Shown in pieces: positions 36,668 through 46,215 of a stretch of DNA of 64,000 nt. Origin of the DNA: Streptococcus suis (lineage in GTDB: Bacteria; Bacillota; Bacilli; Lactobacillales; Streptococcaceae); contig NZ_JAEUXI010000001.1 in NCBI RefSeq assembly GCF_016775005.1, forward strand, positions 248,001 through 312,000. Reading direction: 5' to 3'. A program made the translations under genes and the position numbers. How positions within the stretch are numbered: the stretch's first letter is position 1; each line of letters begins with the position of its first letter. The notes under the pieces are model-generated. The model was not told where the DNA came from. It searched no databases and saw only the letters and a program-made list of their open reading frames with translations.

Positions 36668-37045
36668 CTAATCAATTACTGCAATCACTTCAATTTCAAC
36701 CTTGACATCACGAGGCAAACGCGCCACTTCCACCGCTGAGCGAGCTGGAAAATCTGCTGAAAAGGCTGTTTTATAGACTTCGTTGAAAGCCACAAAGTCA
36801 TTCATATCCTTGAGGAAGCAGGTCGTTTTGACCACATGGTCAAAGTCTGTCCCTGCCGCTTCTAAAATCGCTGCGATATTTTTCAAAACCTGCTCAGTCT
36901 GTTCTTGAATGGTTTCCCCAACCACTTCACCCGTCTCAGGTGACAAAGGAACCTGACCAGAGGCAAAGAGGAAATTTCCTACAACTTTACCTTGTACGTA
37001 TGGGCCGATGGCTGCTGGTGCTTTATCTGTATGAATCGTTTTCAT
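36668..37045 (-). CDS. ridA: RidA family enamine/imine deaminase
   Basis: 125-aa YjgF/YER057c/UK114 protein. RidA hydrolyses reactive 2-aminoacrylate formed by PLP enzymes. Family residues are seen in [23 protein letters not shown], the substrate-binding Arg in [13 protein letters not shown], and the C-terminal VEIEVIAV. An extended -10 (TGCTATAAT) lies about 30 bp upstream. It is probably the first gene of the ridA-rapZ-yvcK-whiA transcript. Confidence 0.92.
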   Translation of the reverse strand: MKTIHTDKAPAAIGPYVQGKVVGNFLFASGQVPLSPETGEVVGETIQEQTEQVLKNIAAILEAAGTDFDHVVKTTCFLKDMNDFVAFNEVYKTAFSADFPARSAVEVARLPRDVKVEIEVIAVID

Positions 37046-37264
37046 CTGTCAATCTCCTTTGTTTTTCTACATCTATTATAGCACAGTTTTAGACAAACTC
37101 ATCCTGCTCGCTCTCAAGAAAAACTATTTCCAGACTCTTTTCCCAAGCAAAAAGCTGACGTTTTTTTGGTAGCCCGTTAGAACATGTTTTTTTATTTACC
37201 ATTGCATCTTGGCAAAAAAACTACTATACTATTCTATATAAAAATAGAGTAAAGGAGAATGTCT

Positions 37265-37708
37265 ATGGCATTGAATTTAGGAAAAATCGCTCAGGGTCTT
37301 GCTGGAAACTTTAGCCAACAAAGCAACGAATCCCTATATGCAGAATACTCTCAGTATCTACTTGATGAGGAAGTCATTCAAAACGGCTACGTCTTGATTC
37401 GGGACGCAGTTATCTTTACCAATATTCGTATTATATTCGTGGACAAACAAGGAGCCACAGGGAAGAAAACTGCCATAAAATCCATCTTCCTCTCAACCCT
37501 GGTCCATGTTGAGATGGAAACAGCTGGTTTCGGCCTAGATGATAGTGAAATCACTATTACCTACTTGCGCAATATCTACCTCAAATCAAAACAGGAAGAG
37601 TTGGTTAGTCTAAAATTGGAATTCCCGAAACAAACCGACATCGTTCCACTTTACAAATACCTCCTCGAATTGGCTTATCAAAACCGCCTATCCATCAATA
37701 ACTCCTAA
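37265..37708 (+). CDS. PH-domain (YvbH/bPH_1-like) protein
   Basis: 147-aa cytosolic protein. The region EYSQYLLDEEVIQNGYVLIRDAVIFTN followed by RIIFVDKQGATGKKTAIKSI is the start of a bacterial PH domain of the YvbH type, which covers most of the chain. Function unknown; these domains assemble as rings and have been linked to stress. ATG 37265 is spaced 7 nt from AGGAG, better than ATG 37259. Confidence 0.75.
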   Translation: MALNLGKIAQGLAGNFSQQSNESLYAEYSQYLLDEEVIQNGYVLIRDAVIFTNIRIIFVDKQGATGKKTAIKSIFLSTLVHVEMETAGFGLDDSEITITYLRNIYLKSKQEELVSLKLEFPKQTDIVPLYKYLLELAYQNRLSINNS

Positions 37709-37740
37709 AAAAACTGGCTACTCAGCCAGTTTTCTTGTTT
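37707..37740. terminator. Bidirectional terminator between PH-domain and MATE genes
   Basis: AAAACTGGCT / AGCCAGTTTT stem with loop ACTC. It overlaps the end of the converging MATE gene. Confidence 0.8.
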
Positions 37741-39037
37741 TTACATAAAATCTCCAAGTCAGAAAAATCGCTCGCAAGAGCAGGTCAATCAAAATAGACA
37801 GCCAGACGCCGGCAATTCCTAAACCGAACATCTGACCTAAGACGATAACACCTACGACGCGCAGCCCCCACATCCCTATCATTGTGGAATAGAGTGGCGA
37901 CTTGGTATCCCCCAAGCCCTGCAGAGCGCCAGCCATGATCAAAGAAACCGCCAGCCCCGACTGGTTGAAAGCATCGATCCGCAGGGCTATGACGACTTGA
38001 CGGACGGCTTCTAGGTCTTTGGTAAATAGCAGAGCGAAGCTGGGAGCTCCGAAAAATAAGATGGTACCGAGCAGGGACATGATGGCTACTCCATAGGTAG
38101 AGCTGTGAAATGCGACCCGTCTAACTGTGAGGATGTCCCCCTTTCCCAAGGCTTGACCAATCAAAACCGCTGCCGCTGTCGCAAGACCATAGGCTGGCAT
38201 ATAGGTAAAACTCTCGATATTACCTGCAATCATGTGAGAAGCATAGACAGTCGTTCCCAGCCCCACAATCAAACTGAAATAGACCACCTGTCCCAATCGC
38301 ATAACCAAGCGTTCCAAGGCTGCAGGCATGGTCAAATCCACCATTTCCTTAGGACTTCCGAAATGGAACAATTGTTTGAGATCAACTGCCAAGTCAGTCT
38401 GCTGTACCTTACGATACAGCAAGACAGTACCAAGCAAGCGAGCTAAGACGGTTCCCAAGGCCGTCCCTACAATCCCCAAACCTGACCAAGAGCCAATACC
38501 AAAAATCAAGAAATAGTCCAAGACCACATTAAAACCATTGGTCAGTAAACTCATTTTCATAGGGGAAACCGTATCCCCAGATGCCCGCAGGATTGTTCCC
38601 AAAATGGTCATCAGGGCCTGAAAAATCGTCAGGCCACCAACCCAGTAGAAAAATGCCTGGGCACCAGCCAAACTCTCCGCATCTGCTCCCATTAAGACCA
38701 GCATCTGCCGCCCGAAAACAAGAGATAGTAAACCCAATAGCAGACCTACACCTACTGAAAGCACTAAGGCTTGACGGACATGAAAGGTAACAGATTCCCT
38801 ATCTCCTGCGCCAATAGACCGAGCAATCAAAGCTGTTGCCCCAACTCCCAAAGCCATATAGACCGCCAAATAGACATTCAAAATCGTATTGGCTAGACCC
38901 ACTGCCGTTACTGCTACCAGCCCCAGCTGTGCAATCAAGAGGGTATCCACAAAACCAACTAAGGTCTGAAAGATACTTTCCACCGTCGCAGGCAAGGCCA
39001 ATCGAATAATCTCTTTTCTCAAACTGTTCTCTTTCAT
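37718..39037 (-). CDS. MATE family efflux transporter
   Basis: 439-aa protein with twelve predicted membrane helices and the two-fold internal repeat of MATE exporters (IIRLALPATVESIFQTLVGFVDTLL near the start; matching VDLTMPAALERLVMRLGQVVYF at about residue 232). It exports cationic compounds in exchange for Na+ or H+. Substrate unknown. Its start has a GGAG site; no co-transcribed neighbour. Confidence 0.9.
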   Translation of the reverse strand: MKENSLRKEIIRLALPATVESIFQTLVGFVDTLLIAQLGLVAVTAVGLANTILNVYLAVYMALGVGATALIARSIGAGDRESVTFHVRQALVLSVGVGLLLGLLSLVFGRQMLVLMGADAESLAGAQAFFYWVGGLTIFQALMTILGTILRASGDTVSPMKMSLLTNGFNVVLDYFLIFGIGSWSGLGIVGTALGTVLARLLGTVLLYRKVQQTDLAVDLKQLFHFGSPKEMVDLTMPAALERLVMRLGQVVYFSLIVGLGTTVYASHMIAGNIESFTYMPAYGLATAAAVLIGQALGKGDILTVRRVAFHSSTYGVAIMSLLGTILFFGAPSFALLFTKDLEAVRQVVIALRIDAFNQSGLAVSLIMAGALQGLGDTKSPLYSTMIGMWGLRVVGVIVLGQMFGLGIAGVWLSILIDLLLRAIFLTWRFYVKTRKLAE

Positions 39038-39096
39038 AACTACTCCGCCTTTTTATTTAGAATAATTATAAATAAAATCCAGTGAAAAAGCAAGAA

Positions 39097-39124
39097 AACA
39101 GACCACATTTGTAGTCTGTTTGTA
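39097..39124 (-). terminator. asnS terminator
   Basis: AAACAGAC / GTCTGTTT stem with an inner A-rich loop, T-rich on the minus strand, 16 bp after the asnS stop. Confidence 0.7.
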
Positions 39125-39139
39125 TATCTATTGATTTGC

Positions 39140-40486
39140 TTACGGATGCAAGCGATGCAACATACGTGGGAACGGAATGGCTTCACGGATATGTTTTGTA
39201 CCAGCGACGAAGGTTACCATACGCTCGATACCGATACCGAAGCCACCGTGTGGCACAGAGCCGTATTTACGAAGATCCAGGTAAAATTCATATTCTGACT
39301 TGTCCATGCCAAGCTCGTCCATCTTGGCTACCAAGGCATCGTAATTGTCCTCACGCATAGAACCACCGATGATTTCACCGTAGCCTTCTGGCGCCAAAAG
39401 GTCCGCACAGAGCACACGCTCTGGATTGCCAGGAACTGGTTTCATGTAGAAGGCCTTGAAGCTTGCTGGATAGTTAACAACGAAAGTCGGTACACCAAAG
39501 TAGTTTGAAATCCACGTTTCATGAGGTGAACCAAAGTCATCACCATGCTCGATGTGTTCGTAGTCTGTATCTTCATCAGCTTCATGTTCTTGCAGAAGGG
39601 TAATAGCATCATCATAAGCCACACGTTTAAATGGTTCTGCAATGTAGCGTTTGAGAGCATCCACATCACGCTCAAGAGTTTCCAAGGCTTGTGGAGCACG
39701 GTCGATAACACCTTGGATCAAAGCTTTGACATAAGCTTCTTGCAAGTCAAGTGACTCTTCATGACTGAGGAATGAATACTCGGCATCCATCATCCAGAAC
39801 TCCGTCAAGTGACGGCGAGTTTTTGATTTTTCCGCACGGAAAACAGGACCGAAGTCGAAAACACGACCAAGGGCCATAGCACCAGCTTCAAGATAAAGCT
39901 GACCTGATTGACTGAGATAAGCTGGTTGACCAAAGTAGTCTGTTTCGAACAATTCTGTCGAATCTTCTGCCGCATTTCCAGACAAGATTGGGCTATCAAA
40001 CTTGATAAAGCCATTCTTTTCAAAGAATTCATAAGTCGCATAGATGATGGCGTTACGGATTTGCTGGATAGCGACCTGCTTACGCGAACGCAACCAGAGG
40101 TGACGGTTGTCCATAAGGAAGTCCGTACCGTGTTCCTTTGGTGTAATTGGATAATCTTGTGACTCACCAATCACTTCAAGGTCTGTCACATCCAACTCAT
40201 AGCCAAATTTAGAACGCTCATCTTCCTTGACAATCCCTGTCACATAGACAGACGTTTCTTGGCTGAGACGTTTTGCTACATCGAACTTCTCCGCACCAGC
40301 TTCTTCACCAAATTTTTCAATAAAGTTTGGCTTGAAAGCAACAGCTTGGAAGAAGGCTGTTCCGTCACGCAATTGCAGGAAGGCTAACTTGCCCTTGCCT
40401 GATTTGTTGGCAACCCAGGCACCAATGGTCACTTCTTGACCGACATAATCTTTTACTTGGTTAATGGTAATCAATTTTCTAGACAT
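39140..40486 (-). CDS. asnS: Asparagine--tRNA ligase
   Basis: 448-aa class II synthetase. N-terminal OB-fold anticodon-binding domain ([24 protein letters not shown]); motif 2 [21 protein letters not shown]; motif 3 [17 protein letters not shown] and the LTEFWM context identify AsnS rather than AspS. It follows the aminotransferase gene by 15 bp, in the conserved TseB-like protein - aminotransferase - asnS operon of Firmicutes. Confidence 0.96.
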   Translation of the reverse strand: MSRKLITINQVKDYVGQEVTIGAWVANKSGKGKLAFLQLRDGTAFFQAVAFKPNFIEKFGEEAGAEKFDVAKRLSQETSVYVTGIVKEDERSKFGYELDVTDLEVIGESQDYPITPKEHGTDFLMDNRHLWLRSRKQVAIQQIRNAIIYATYEFFEKNGFIKFDSPILSGNAAEDSTELFETDYFGQPAYLSQSGQLYLEAGAMALGRVFDFGPVFRAEKSKTRRHLTEFWMMDAEYSFLSHEESLDLQEAYVKALIQGVIDRAPQALETLERDVDALKRYIAEPFKRVAYDDAITLLQEHEADEDTDYEHIEHGDDFGSPHETWISNYFGVPTFVVNYPASFKAFYMKPVPGNPERVLCADLLAPEGYGEIIGGSMREDNYDALVAKMDELGMDKSEYEFYLDLRKYGSVPHGGFGIGIERMVTFVAGTKHIREAIPFPRMLHRLHP

Positions 40487-40500
40487 TATTTTTCCTCTTT

Positions 40501-41682
40501 TTATTTTTTCATAAATGTGTGTAATCGAGCCACTGCTTCTTTGAGCGTGTCCATATCTGTCGCATAGCTGAGGCGGATATTCTCAGGAGCTCCAAAACCA
40601 GCACCTGTCACCATTGCGACTCCCACTTCTTCCAAAATGGCTGTGGTAAATTCAGTCACATCTGTGTAGCCCTTCATTTCCATAGCCTTTTTGACATTTG
40701 GGAAGAGATAGAAGGCACCTTCTGGCTTAATCACTTCAAAACCTGGTACTTCTGCCAGCAAGGGATAAATGGTATTGAGCCGCTCTTCAAAGGCCTGACG
40801 CATGGTTTCTACCGTATCTTGTGGACCTGTAAAGGCCTCAATGGCTGCATACTGAGCAGCAGTTGTTAAGTTCGATGTCGTCTGTCCGACAATCTTGCTC
40901 ATAGCCGCAATGATTTCAGGATTACCAACGGCAAATCCAACCCGCCAACCTGTCATGGCATAGGCCTTGGCCACCCCATTGACAACAATGGTCTGCTGAC
41001 GAATGCTTTCTGAAATGCTTGAAATCGGTGTGAAGGTATTTCCATTATAGACCAAACGACCGTAAATATCGTCTGCCAAGATGAGAATATCGTGCTCCAC
41101 AGCCCAGTTTCCAATAGCTTCCAGCTCCTCACGACTGTAAATCATACCCGTTGGATTGGACGGACTATTGAGCAAGAGAACCTTGGTCTTGTCTGTTCGA
41201 GCCGCTTCCAGCTGGTCAACCGTTACCTTGAAATTGTGCTCTTCTGTCGCAGTGACAAAAACAGGCACGCCTTCGTTCATCTTGATTTGATCTGCATAAG
41301 AAACCCAGTAAGGTGTCGGAATAATCACCTCATCACCAGGATTGATAACCGCCGTAAAGAAGGCATAAAGGACAAACTTAGCACCCGTGGCAAGTACAAC
41401 CTGATTGCGTTCGATAGAGTAGCCGTAGAAGTTCTCAAAGTAGGTATTGACCGCGTCCTTCAACTCTGGAAGACCAGAAGCTACCGTATAAAAACTCGCC
41501 TTACCATTTTCGATGGACTTGATGGCCGCTTCTTGGATATTTTTCGGTGTGACAAAGTCTGGCTCACCCAGGGTTAATTCCAGAATATCACGTCCCTCTG
41601 CCTTCAAGGCTTTTGCACGCGCACCTGCTGCCAGGGTGACACTTTCTTCCATTTCTAAGACACGTTTTGATAGCTTGCTCAT
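40501..41682 (-). CDS. aspB: Aspartate aminotransferase family (class I, PLP)
   Basis: 393-aa PLP aminotransferase, probably aspartate to oxaloacetate. Motifs: [30 protein letters not shown], the DDIYG cofactor Asp/Tyr, and the PLP Lys in [17 protein letters not shown] (about residue 238). The start overlaps the upstream TseB-like gene by 4 bp. Operon context with AsnS supports the aspartate assignment. Confidence 0.9.
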   Translation of the reverse strand: MSKLSKRVLEMEESVTLAAGARAKALKAEGRDILELTLGEPDFVTPKNIQEAAIKSIENGKASFYTVASGLPELKDAVNTYFENFYGYSIERNQVVLATGAKFVLYAFFTAVINPGDEVIIPTPYWVSYADQIKMNEGVPVFVTATEEHNFKVTVDQLEAARTDKTKVLLLNSPSNPTGMIYSREELEAIGNWAVEHDILILADDIYGRLVYNGNTFTPISSISESIRQQTIVVNGVAKAYAMTGWRVGFAVGNPEIIAAMSKIVGQTTSNLTTAAQYAAIEAFTGPQDTVETMRQAFEERLNTIYPLLAEVPGFEVIKPEGAFYLFPNVKKAMEMKGYTDVTEFTTAILEEVGVAMVTGAGFGAPENIRLSYATDMDTLKEAVARLHTFMKK

Positions 41683-42176
41683 AAGCCCTCCTTCTTAATA
41701 AAATCACCGGATTCAAACGAGATGAGATAGTAGGTCTGCTCAGACTTTACTTCCCAAACGAGCTGTTCTTGGTAAACACCTAAAACAGCACGATCAATTT
41801 GTGTAGCACCATTTTCCTTTGCACGGCTCTCTGCCTCATCCTGCCCAATTCCAGCAGATAGATCTGACAGATAAATCGTATCATCCTGATCCGACACTAG
41901 GGCGACTAAATCATTCCCCACCTCATCCTTGCCATAAAAACTATAAAAGCTTTCTTGTCCATTATAGAGTTCAATATCCTCCACAGCCTGAATCGGTGTG
42001 TTGGTCAATACAACTCGCTCGAGTTCTCGTTCCGTGTCTTTTCTAGGCTGAATAGATAAATCGAGTAGGAAAAAAAAGGAAAAAACGAGTACAAAAAGGC
42101 AAATAAACAAGCCGACCAGCCACTGGCCCAAGGTCGATTGCAAAAAACGTGCTACAGATTCTAGTGATTTTTTCAT
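41679..42176 (-). CDS. TseB-like (YpmB, DUF5590) membrane-anchored protein
   Basis: 165-aa protein with one N-terminal membrane helix (about residues 18-38, LVGLFICLFVLVFSFFFLL) and an external alpha/beta domain of PepSY-like fold (ALVSDQDDTIYLSD... ESRAKENGATQIDRAVLG). TseB in B. subtilis binds a class A/B PBP and affects cell elongation. Gene order with aspB and asnS matches B. subtilis ypmB-aspB-asnS. The start is uncertain between 42176 and the ATG at 42197, neither with an ideal site. Confidence 0.78.
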   Translation of the reverse strand: MKKSLESVARFLQSTLGQWLVGLFICLFVLVFSFFFLLDLSIQPRKDTERELERVVLTNTPIQAVEDIELYNGQESFYSFYGKDEVGNDLVALVSDQDDTIYLSDLSAGIGQDEAESRAKENGATQIDRAVLGVYQEQLVWEVKSEQTYYLISFESGDFIKKEGL

Positions 42177-42301
42177 ATCGTTCTTATTATACACCATATT
42201 CCTTCAGAATGCTATCCTTTAGGGAAAAGAGGTCCGCATGTTTTCCCTGTTTATCCAGAGAAAATCTTGCATAAAGCATGCATTATTGATAAAATAGGGC
42301 T

Positions 42302-42748
42302 ATGAACAGGATTGAACAAGCATTACAAGAAAATCAAGAAGCCCTACATAGTTTGGTTGTTTTTCGCAGAGCAGCCAATGCTATCGTTAAACAGGAAGTC
42401 GAAACAATTAAGAAACACAATTTGACTGTTTGTCAATTTGGCGTTTTAGAAGCCTTGTATAATAAAGGCGACCTTCGAATCCAAGATCTGATTGATAAAC
42501 TCCTCAGCACTTCTGGAAATATGACCGTCGTCATCCGAAACATGATTCGCGATGGCTATGTTGTAAAGGTTCCAGATACCAAGGACAGACGCTCCTTCCT
42601 AGTCGGTTTAACCCCACTCGGTCGCGAACGCATAGAAGCGATTTTGCCTGAACATTATGAAAATATCGGTAAAATCTTCTCAGTCATTAGCCCTGAGGAA
42701 CAAGTCATCTTGGCTGATATCTTAAAAAATTTTAAAAATTTGAAATAA
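42302..42748 (+). CDS. MarR family transcriptional regulator
   Basis: 148-aa winged-helix repressor. Helices and wing are visible in LTVCQFGVLEALYNKGDLRIQDLIDKLL, SGNMTVVIRNMIRDGYVVKVPDTKDRRSFLVGLTPLG, the classical MarR DNA-binding block. The downstream FMN reductase gene has a perfect 12-bp inverted repeat over its promoter -10, the likely operator. The MarR start is very close to its own promoter (AGGG a few bases upstream), and a TGCAT-N5-ATGCA palindrome lies at about 42270-42284. Confidence 0.9.
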   Translation: MNRIEQALQENQEALHSLVVFRRAANAIVKQEVETIKKHNLTVCQFGVLEALYNKGDLRIQDLIDKLLSTSGNMTVVIRNMIRDGYVVKVPDTKDRRSFLVGLTPLGRERIEAILPEHYENIGKIFSVISPEEQVILADILKNFKNLK

Positions 42749-42762
42749 TCTACATTTAAATC

Positions 42763-42804
42763 ATGACAAAACACAAAATTCATAATATAATAATATTATG
42801 AATT
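42763..42804 (+). promoter_or_regulatory. Promoter with overlapping MarR-type operator
   Basis: ATGACA (42763-42768), 17-bp spacer, TATAAT (42786-42791). A perfect inverted repeat AATTCATAATAT-AATA-ATATTATGAATT occupies 42777-42804 and covers the -10, so a bound repressor would block the promoter. The adjacent MarR gene is the obvious candidate regulator. Confidence 0.8.
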
Positions 42805-42820
42805 TAAAAGGAGCCTAGAT

Positions 42821-43366
42821 ATGGCACATATCTTATTTCTAGTTGGGTCACTACGTGACGGATCTTTCAACCATCAAATGGCAAAGGAAGCAGAAACTCT
42901 TTTGGCTGACAAAGCTCAAGTCTCCTATATTGACTTAGCTTCCATTCCCCTCTTTAATCAGGACATTGAAATTCCGACACTCCCTGCAATTGCCCAACTT
43001 CGAGATCAAGTTGCAACTGCAGATGCCATTTGGATTTTTTCACCAGTCTACAATTACGCCATTCCAGGTATCGTGAAAAATGCTCTAGATTGGCTCAGTC
43101 GATCACTAGACTTGACAAATCCCAAAGGCCCTTCAATCCTTCAAGATAAGCTGACAACTGTTTCTGCAGTTGGAAATAGCGGTCACGACTTTCTCTTTAA
43201 GGATCTCCAGCATCTTCTTCCATTCATTAGAACACAAATTGTCGGAGAATTTACAGCTAGCACTGTCAACCCTGAAGCATGGGCGACAGGCCAACTGATT
43301 TTATCCGACACTGTTCGAGCAAGTTTGGAGTCGCAAGCACAAGCCTTGTTGGATGCTATTCAATAA
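42821..43366 (+). CDS. NADPH-dependent FMN reductase family protein
   Basis: 181-aa flavodoxin-like oxidoreductase. SLRDGSFNHQMAKEAE gives the FMN phosphate loop and SPVYNYAIPGIVKNALDWLSR the conserved NADPH_FMN_red signature. It reduces quinones, azo compounds or FMN using NAD(P)H. It has an AAAGGAG site and its own promoter with a MarR-type operator, typical of quinone/electrophile-responsive MarR-reductase pairs. Confidence 0.88.
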   Translation: MAHILFLVGSLRDGSFNHQMAKEAETLLADKAQVSYIDLASIPLFNQDIEIPTLPAIAQLRDQVATADAIWIFSPVYNYAIPGIVKNALDWLSRSLDLTNPKGPSILQDKLTTVSAVGNSGHDFLFKDLQHLLPFIRTQIVGEFTASTVNPEAWATGQLILSDTVRASLESQAQALLDAIQ

Positions 43367-43416
43367 GTTTCCCCCTATAATACCCCTACTCTGGATTCAC
43401 CCAACTTCCAGAGTAA

Positions 43417-43443
43417 GAAAAAAGAGGCATGACCTCTTTTTTT
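43417..43443. terminator. Bidirectional terminator between FMN reductase and ugd
   Basis: AAAAAAGAGG / CCTCTTTTTT stem with T tracts on both sides, overlapping the 3' end of the converging HTH-Ugd gene. Confidence 0.85.
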
Positions 43444-44920
43444 AATCCCTACGAAAAATATCTCGCGTATAAACCTTGTCCTGTACATCTGCTAAAGACT
43501 GATCAAAACGGTTGGCAACGATTGCCTGGCTTAATTTTTTAAACTGCTTGAGATTATTAACAACCTTGGAACCAAAGAAGGTAGTGCCATTTTCCAAAGT
43601 CGGTTCATAAATAATGACCGTCGCCCCCTTGGCCTTCAAACGCTTCATGACACCTTGGATCGAACTTTGACGGAAATTATCAGAGTTGCTCTTCATGGTC
43701 AAGCGGTAAATCCCAATAGTAATATCTTTTTCCACTTGAAGCGAATAAACATCCCGCTCAGAGTAGGAATAGTAATCCGCCATCTTCAAGACCTGATCTG
43801 CAATAAAATCCTTTCGGGTACGATTGGACTCGACAATAGCTGTCATCATATTTTGCGGAACCTGGTCATAGTTCGCCAACAACTGTTTAGTGTCTTTGGG
43901 TAAGCAATAGCCCCCGTAACCAAAGGAAGGATTATTGTAATGATTGCCAATCCGTGGATCTAAACCAACTCCATTGATAATAGCCTCCGTATTCAGACCT
44001 TTTAGTTCAGCGTAGGTATCAAGCTCGTTGAAGTAAGAAACCCGTAGGGCTAAGTAGGTATTGGCAAATAATTTTACCGCTTCTGCTTCTGTCGCCCCCA
44101 TAAAAAGGATATCAATCTCCTCTTTCTCGGCCCCTTGTTCCAACAAGGAAGCAAATAGTTGGGCTTTTTGACGCACCTCCTCTGAATCAGTCACTTCATA
44201 GGATACAATAATACGAGATGGATAAAGATTGTCATATAGCGCCTTTGATTCACGCAAAAATTCTGGACTAAAAATAATCCGATCCGTTTGGAATTTTTCC
44301 CTCATGCTTTGGGTAAATCCAACCGGAATAGTCGATTTGATTACAATCAAAGCATGGTTATTGTAAGATAGAACTGTTTCGATAACTGATTCTACGTGAC
44401 TTGTATCAAAATAATTCTTCTCACTATCATAGTTGGTAGGAGCAGCAATCACAACAATTTCAGCATCTTGATAAGCAGATGCTACATCTAAGGTCGCCTG
44501 CAAACGTAAGTCCTTTTCGGCTAAGTACTTTTCAATGTAATCATCTTGAATCGGAGACTGCTTGGCATTGATCAATTCTACCTTTTCAGAAATCACATCC
44601 ACAGCAGTCACATCATGATGCTGCGCCAAAAGAACAGCCACAGAAAGGCCCACATAGCCAGTACCTGCCACAGCTACCTTGACTACTTTGCCTAATTTCT
44701 CTTTTTTTTCAGAAGGACCCTTGAAAAAATCGGATGGAGAAAGTCCTAAACAATTACAAATAATCTCAAACTGAACAAGACTTGGTGAAAAATCCCCCTT
44801 CTCCATCTTACTAATGCTAGAGCGACTGATTTCAGTCACCTCAGCTAGTTGAACCTGAGTCCAACCAAGCTCCTGACGACGCAGTTTCATCTTTTTTCCA
44901 AAATCTATCGTTGAAAACAT
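43442..44920 (-). CDS. ugd: UDP-glucose 6-dehydrogenase with N-terminal XRE HTH domain
   Basis: 492-aa fusion in one uninterrupted frame. Residues about 5-70 form an XRE helix-turn-helix ([42 protein letters not shown]). From about residue 78 a complete nucleotide-sugar dehydrogenase follows: NAD-binding [45 protein letters not shown], and catalytic Cys in [16 protein letters not shown]. It would oxidise UDP-glucose to UDP-glucuronate. The usual family length is about 390-415 aa, so the HTH is a real extension. It has its own promoter and lies beyond the capsule genes. Autoregulation or control of capsule genes is inference. Confidence 0.9.
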   Translation of the reverse strand: MFSTIDFGKKMKLRRQELGWTQVQLAEVTEISRSSISKMEKGDFSPSLVQFEIICNCLGLSPSDFFKGPSEKKEKLGKVVKVAVAGTGYVGLSVAVLLAQHHDVTAVDVISEKVELINAKQSPIQDDYIEKYLAEKDLRLQATLDVASAYQDAEIVVIAAPTNYDSEKNYFDTSHVESVIETVLSYNNHALIVIKSTIPVGFTQSMREKFQTDRIIFSPEFLRESKALYDNLYPSRIIVSYEVTDSEEVRQKAQLFASLLEQGAEKEEIDILFMGATEAEAVKLFANTYLALRVSYFNELDTYAELKGLNTEAIINGVGLDPRIGNHYNNPSFGYGGYCLPKDTKQLLANYDQVPQNMMTAIVESNRTRKDFIADQVLKMADYYSYSERDVYSLQVEKDITIGIYRLTMKSNSDNFRQSSIQGVMKRLKAKGATVIIYEPTLENGTTFFGSKVVNNLKQFKKLSQAIVANRFDQSLADVQDKVYTRDIFRRD

Positions 44921-44939
44921 ATATTAACACCTCAGAATC

Positions 44940-44968
44940 ATTATATAACTTGTTCAAATTTCTTTCAA
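44940..44968 (-). promoter_or_regulatory. Promoter of the HTH-Ugd gene
   Basis: TTGAAA (44963-44968), 17-bp spacer, TATAAT (44940-44945) on the minus strand. The spacer contains TTTGAACAAG, echoing the -35 sequence, a possible operator for the fused HTH. Confidence 0.75.
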
Positions 44969-44976
44969 GAAAAAAA

Positions 44977-45014
44977 CATCTATTCCTCAAAAAAGAAATA
45001 GATGTTCATATTTT
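44977..45014 (-). terminator. Terminator after the acyltransferase gene
   Basis: AACATCTATT / AATAGATGTT stem followed by seven T residues on the minus strand, separating the acyltransferase from the HTH-Ugd promoter. Confidence 0.8.
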
Positions 45015-45064
45015 AGACATTTTTGCCTTTTTGTGAACTTGACGAGTCAGATTTAATAAAAATA

Positions 45065-46099
45065 TCACTTTTTCTTTGGACGAATATAATTCAATGGATA
45101 AAATACTGCATCGCAGAAAGGAATTGATTTGATAAGATAAATTCCTAAAATACTACCAAACCAGCCTGCTGCCAGTCCTAATAAAATATGGAGAATCACA
45201 TTATCAAAACCAAGTTTTAATAAGATAATTCTAGTAACCGAAACAATTGGAGCATGCAATAAATATACAACAAGACTATCTTTTCCAATTTTACGGAAAT
45301 ATTCTCCAAATTTAGAAACCTTAAAAAGAATAGGATAAACAGCAAAAGCCAAAAAGACTGAAACAGGAAAAATCAATCCCCAAGCTCCTGGTCTATCGTA
45401 TGAAATATAGAATTCTGGTTCTGAAAGTTGCCAAAACATCATAAATACTATTATTGTTACCAATAAACTGCCGGTAATCACTTTCCAATTCTTTTCCAAA
45501 ATTTGAGCACAACCTGATTGTTTTAACCAATACCCCAAAATAAAGAAAAATGTCCATAATAACAATTTTTGTACAATGTAAATAGGAGACGGAATGGCAA
45601 GGGAAAGCAAATATGCAACTAAAGTTAAGTATAGCAAATAATATGCCTTCTTAATCCGCAAAGAGACTATTCCCAATACAAGATAGATCCACCATAAAAC
45701 GTAGAGATACCAAGATACACCAAGAGGTGTTTCATAAATTCTCAACAAATCTGAAAAACTGGCCGCATTCCTAACCGTATCCCCACCCAATGATTGTAAT
45801 GAAAATTGAATCACAGAATAGAAAAGGTAGGGAATCCCAAGTGCAATTGTTCTCTGTACAACAAATTTCCAAAGTCCACTTGGAGATTCAAGTGGTCTAA
45901 AGAAAAAGCCAGATAAAGCAAAAAATACTGGAATATGGAAAAGATAAAAAACTTGAGTAATGAATAGGAGAACTGTTTCACTAGCTTCGAATCGATTTGA
46001 CTCAAATAATCCTAGTACTACATGCCCCAATACTACCATTAGAACCGTCAAACCCTTCCCAAAATCAATCCAATTTATACGTTGATTAGACTTACTCAC
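45065..46099 (-). CDS. Acyltransferase-3 family membrane protein
   Basis: 344-aa polytopic protein with about ten membrane helices. It starts INWIDFGKGLTVLMVVLGHV, the acyltransferase-3 signature with the conserved His, and continues FYLFHIPVFFALSGFFFRPL. Such proteins O-acetylate sugars. Start: a GTG at 46099 behind AAAGGAG; the open frame runs on upstream to 46198, but without a comparable site. Position between an LPxTG protein and Ugd beside the capsule genes suggests capsule or cell wall acetylation; the target is inferred. Confidence 0.82.
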   Translation of the reverse strand: MSKSNQRINWIDFGKGLTVLMVVLGHVVLGLFESNRFEASETVLLFITQVFYLFHIPVFFALSGFFFRPLESPSGLWKFVVQRTIALGIPYLFYSVIQFSLQSLGGDTVRNAASFSDLLRIYETPLGVSWYLYVLWWIYLVLGIVSLRIKKAYYLLYLTLVAYLLSLAIPSPIYIVQKLLLWTFFFILGYWLKQSGCAQILEKNWKVITGSLLVTIIVFMMFWQLSEPEFYISYDRPGAWGLIFPVSVFLAFAVYPILFKVSKFGEYFRKIGKDSLVVYLLHAPIVSVTRIILLKLGFDNVILHILLGLAAGWFGSILGIYLIKSIPFCDAVFYPLNYIRPKKK

Positions 46100-46215
46100 T
46101 TGCAAATCTCCTTTTGTTATATTATTTCTTATATACTCTTTACAAAGCAAATGGGGCTCCTTGAAAGCCCCATCTACTCCACTATCTGAATTACACACAT
46201 CGCAAATATTACTGA

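Noticed and set aside
45065..46198. Longer acyltransferase reading from 46198
   Set aside because: The extra 33 residues do not resemble the family start, and the AAAGGAG site points to the GTG at 46099.
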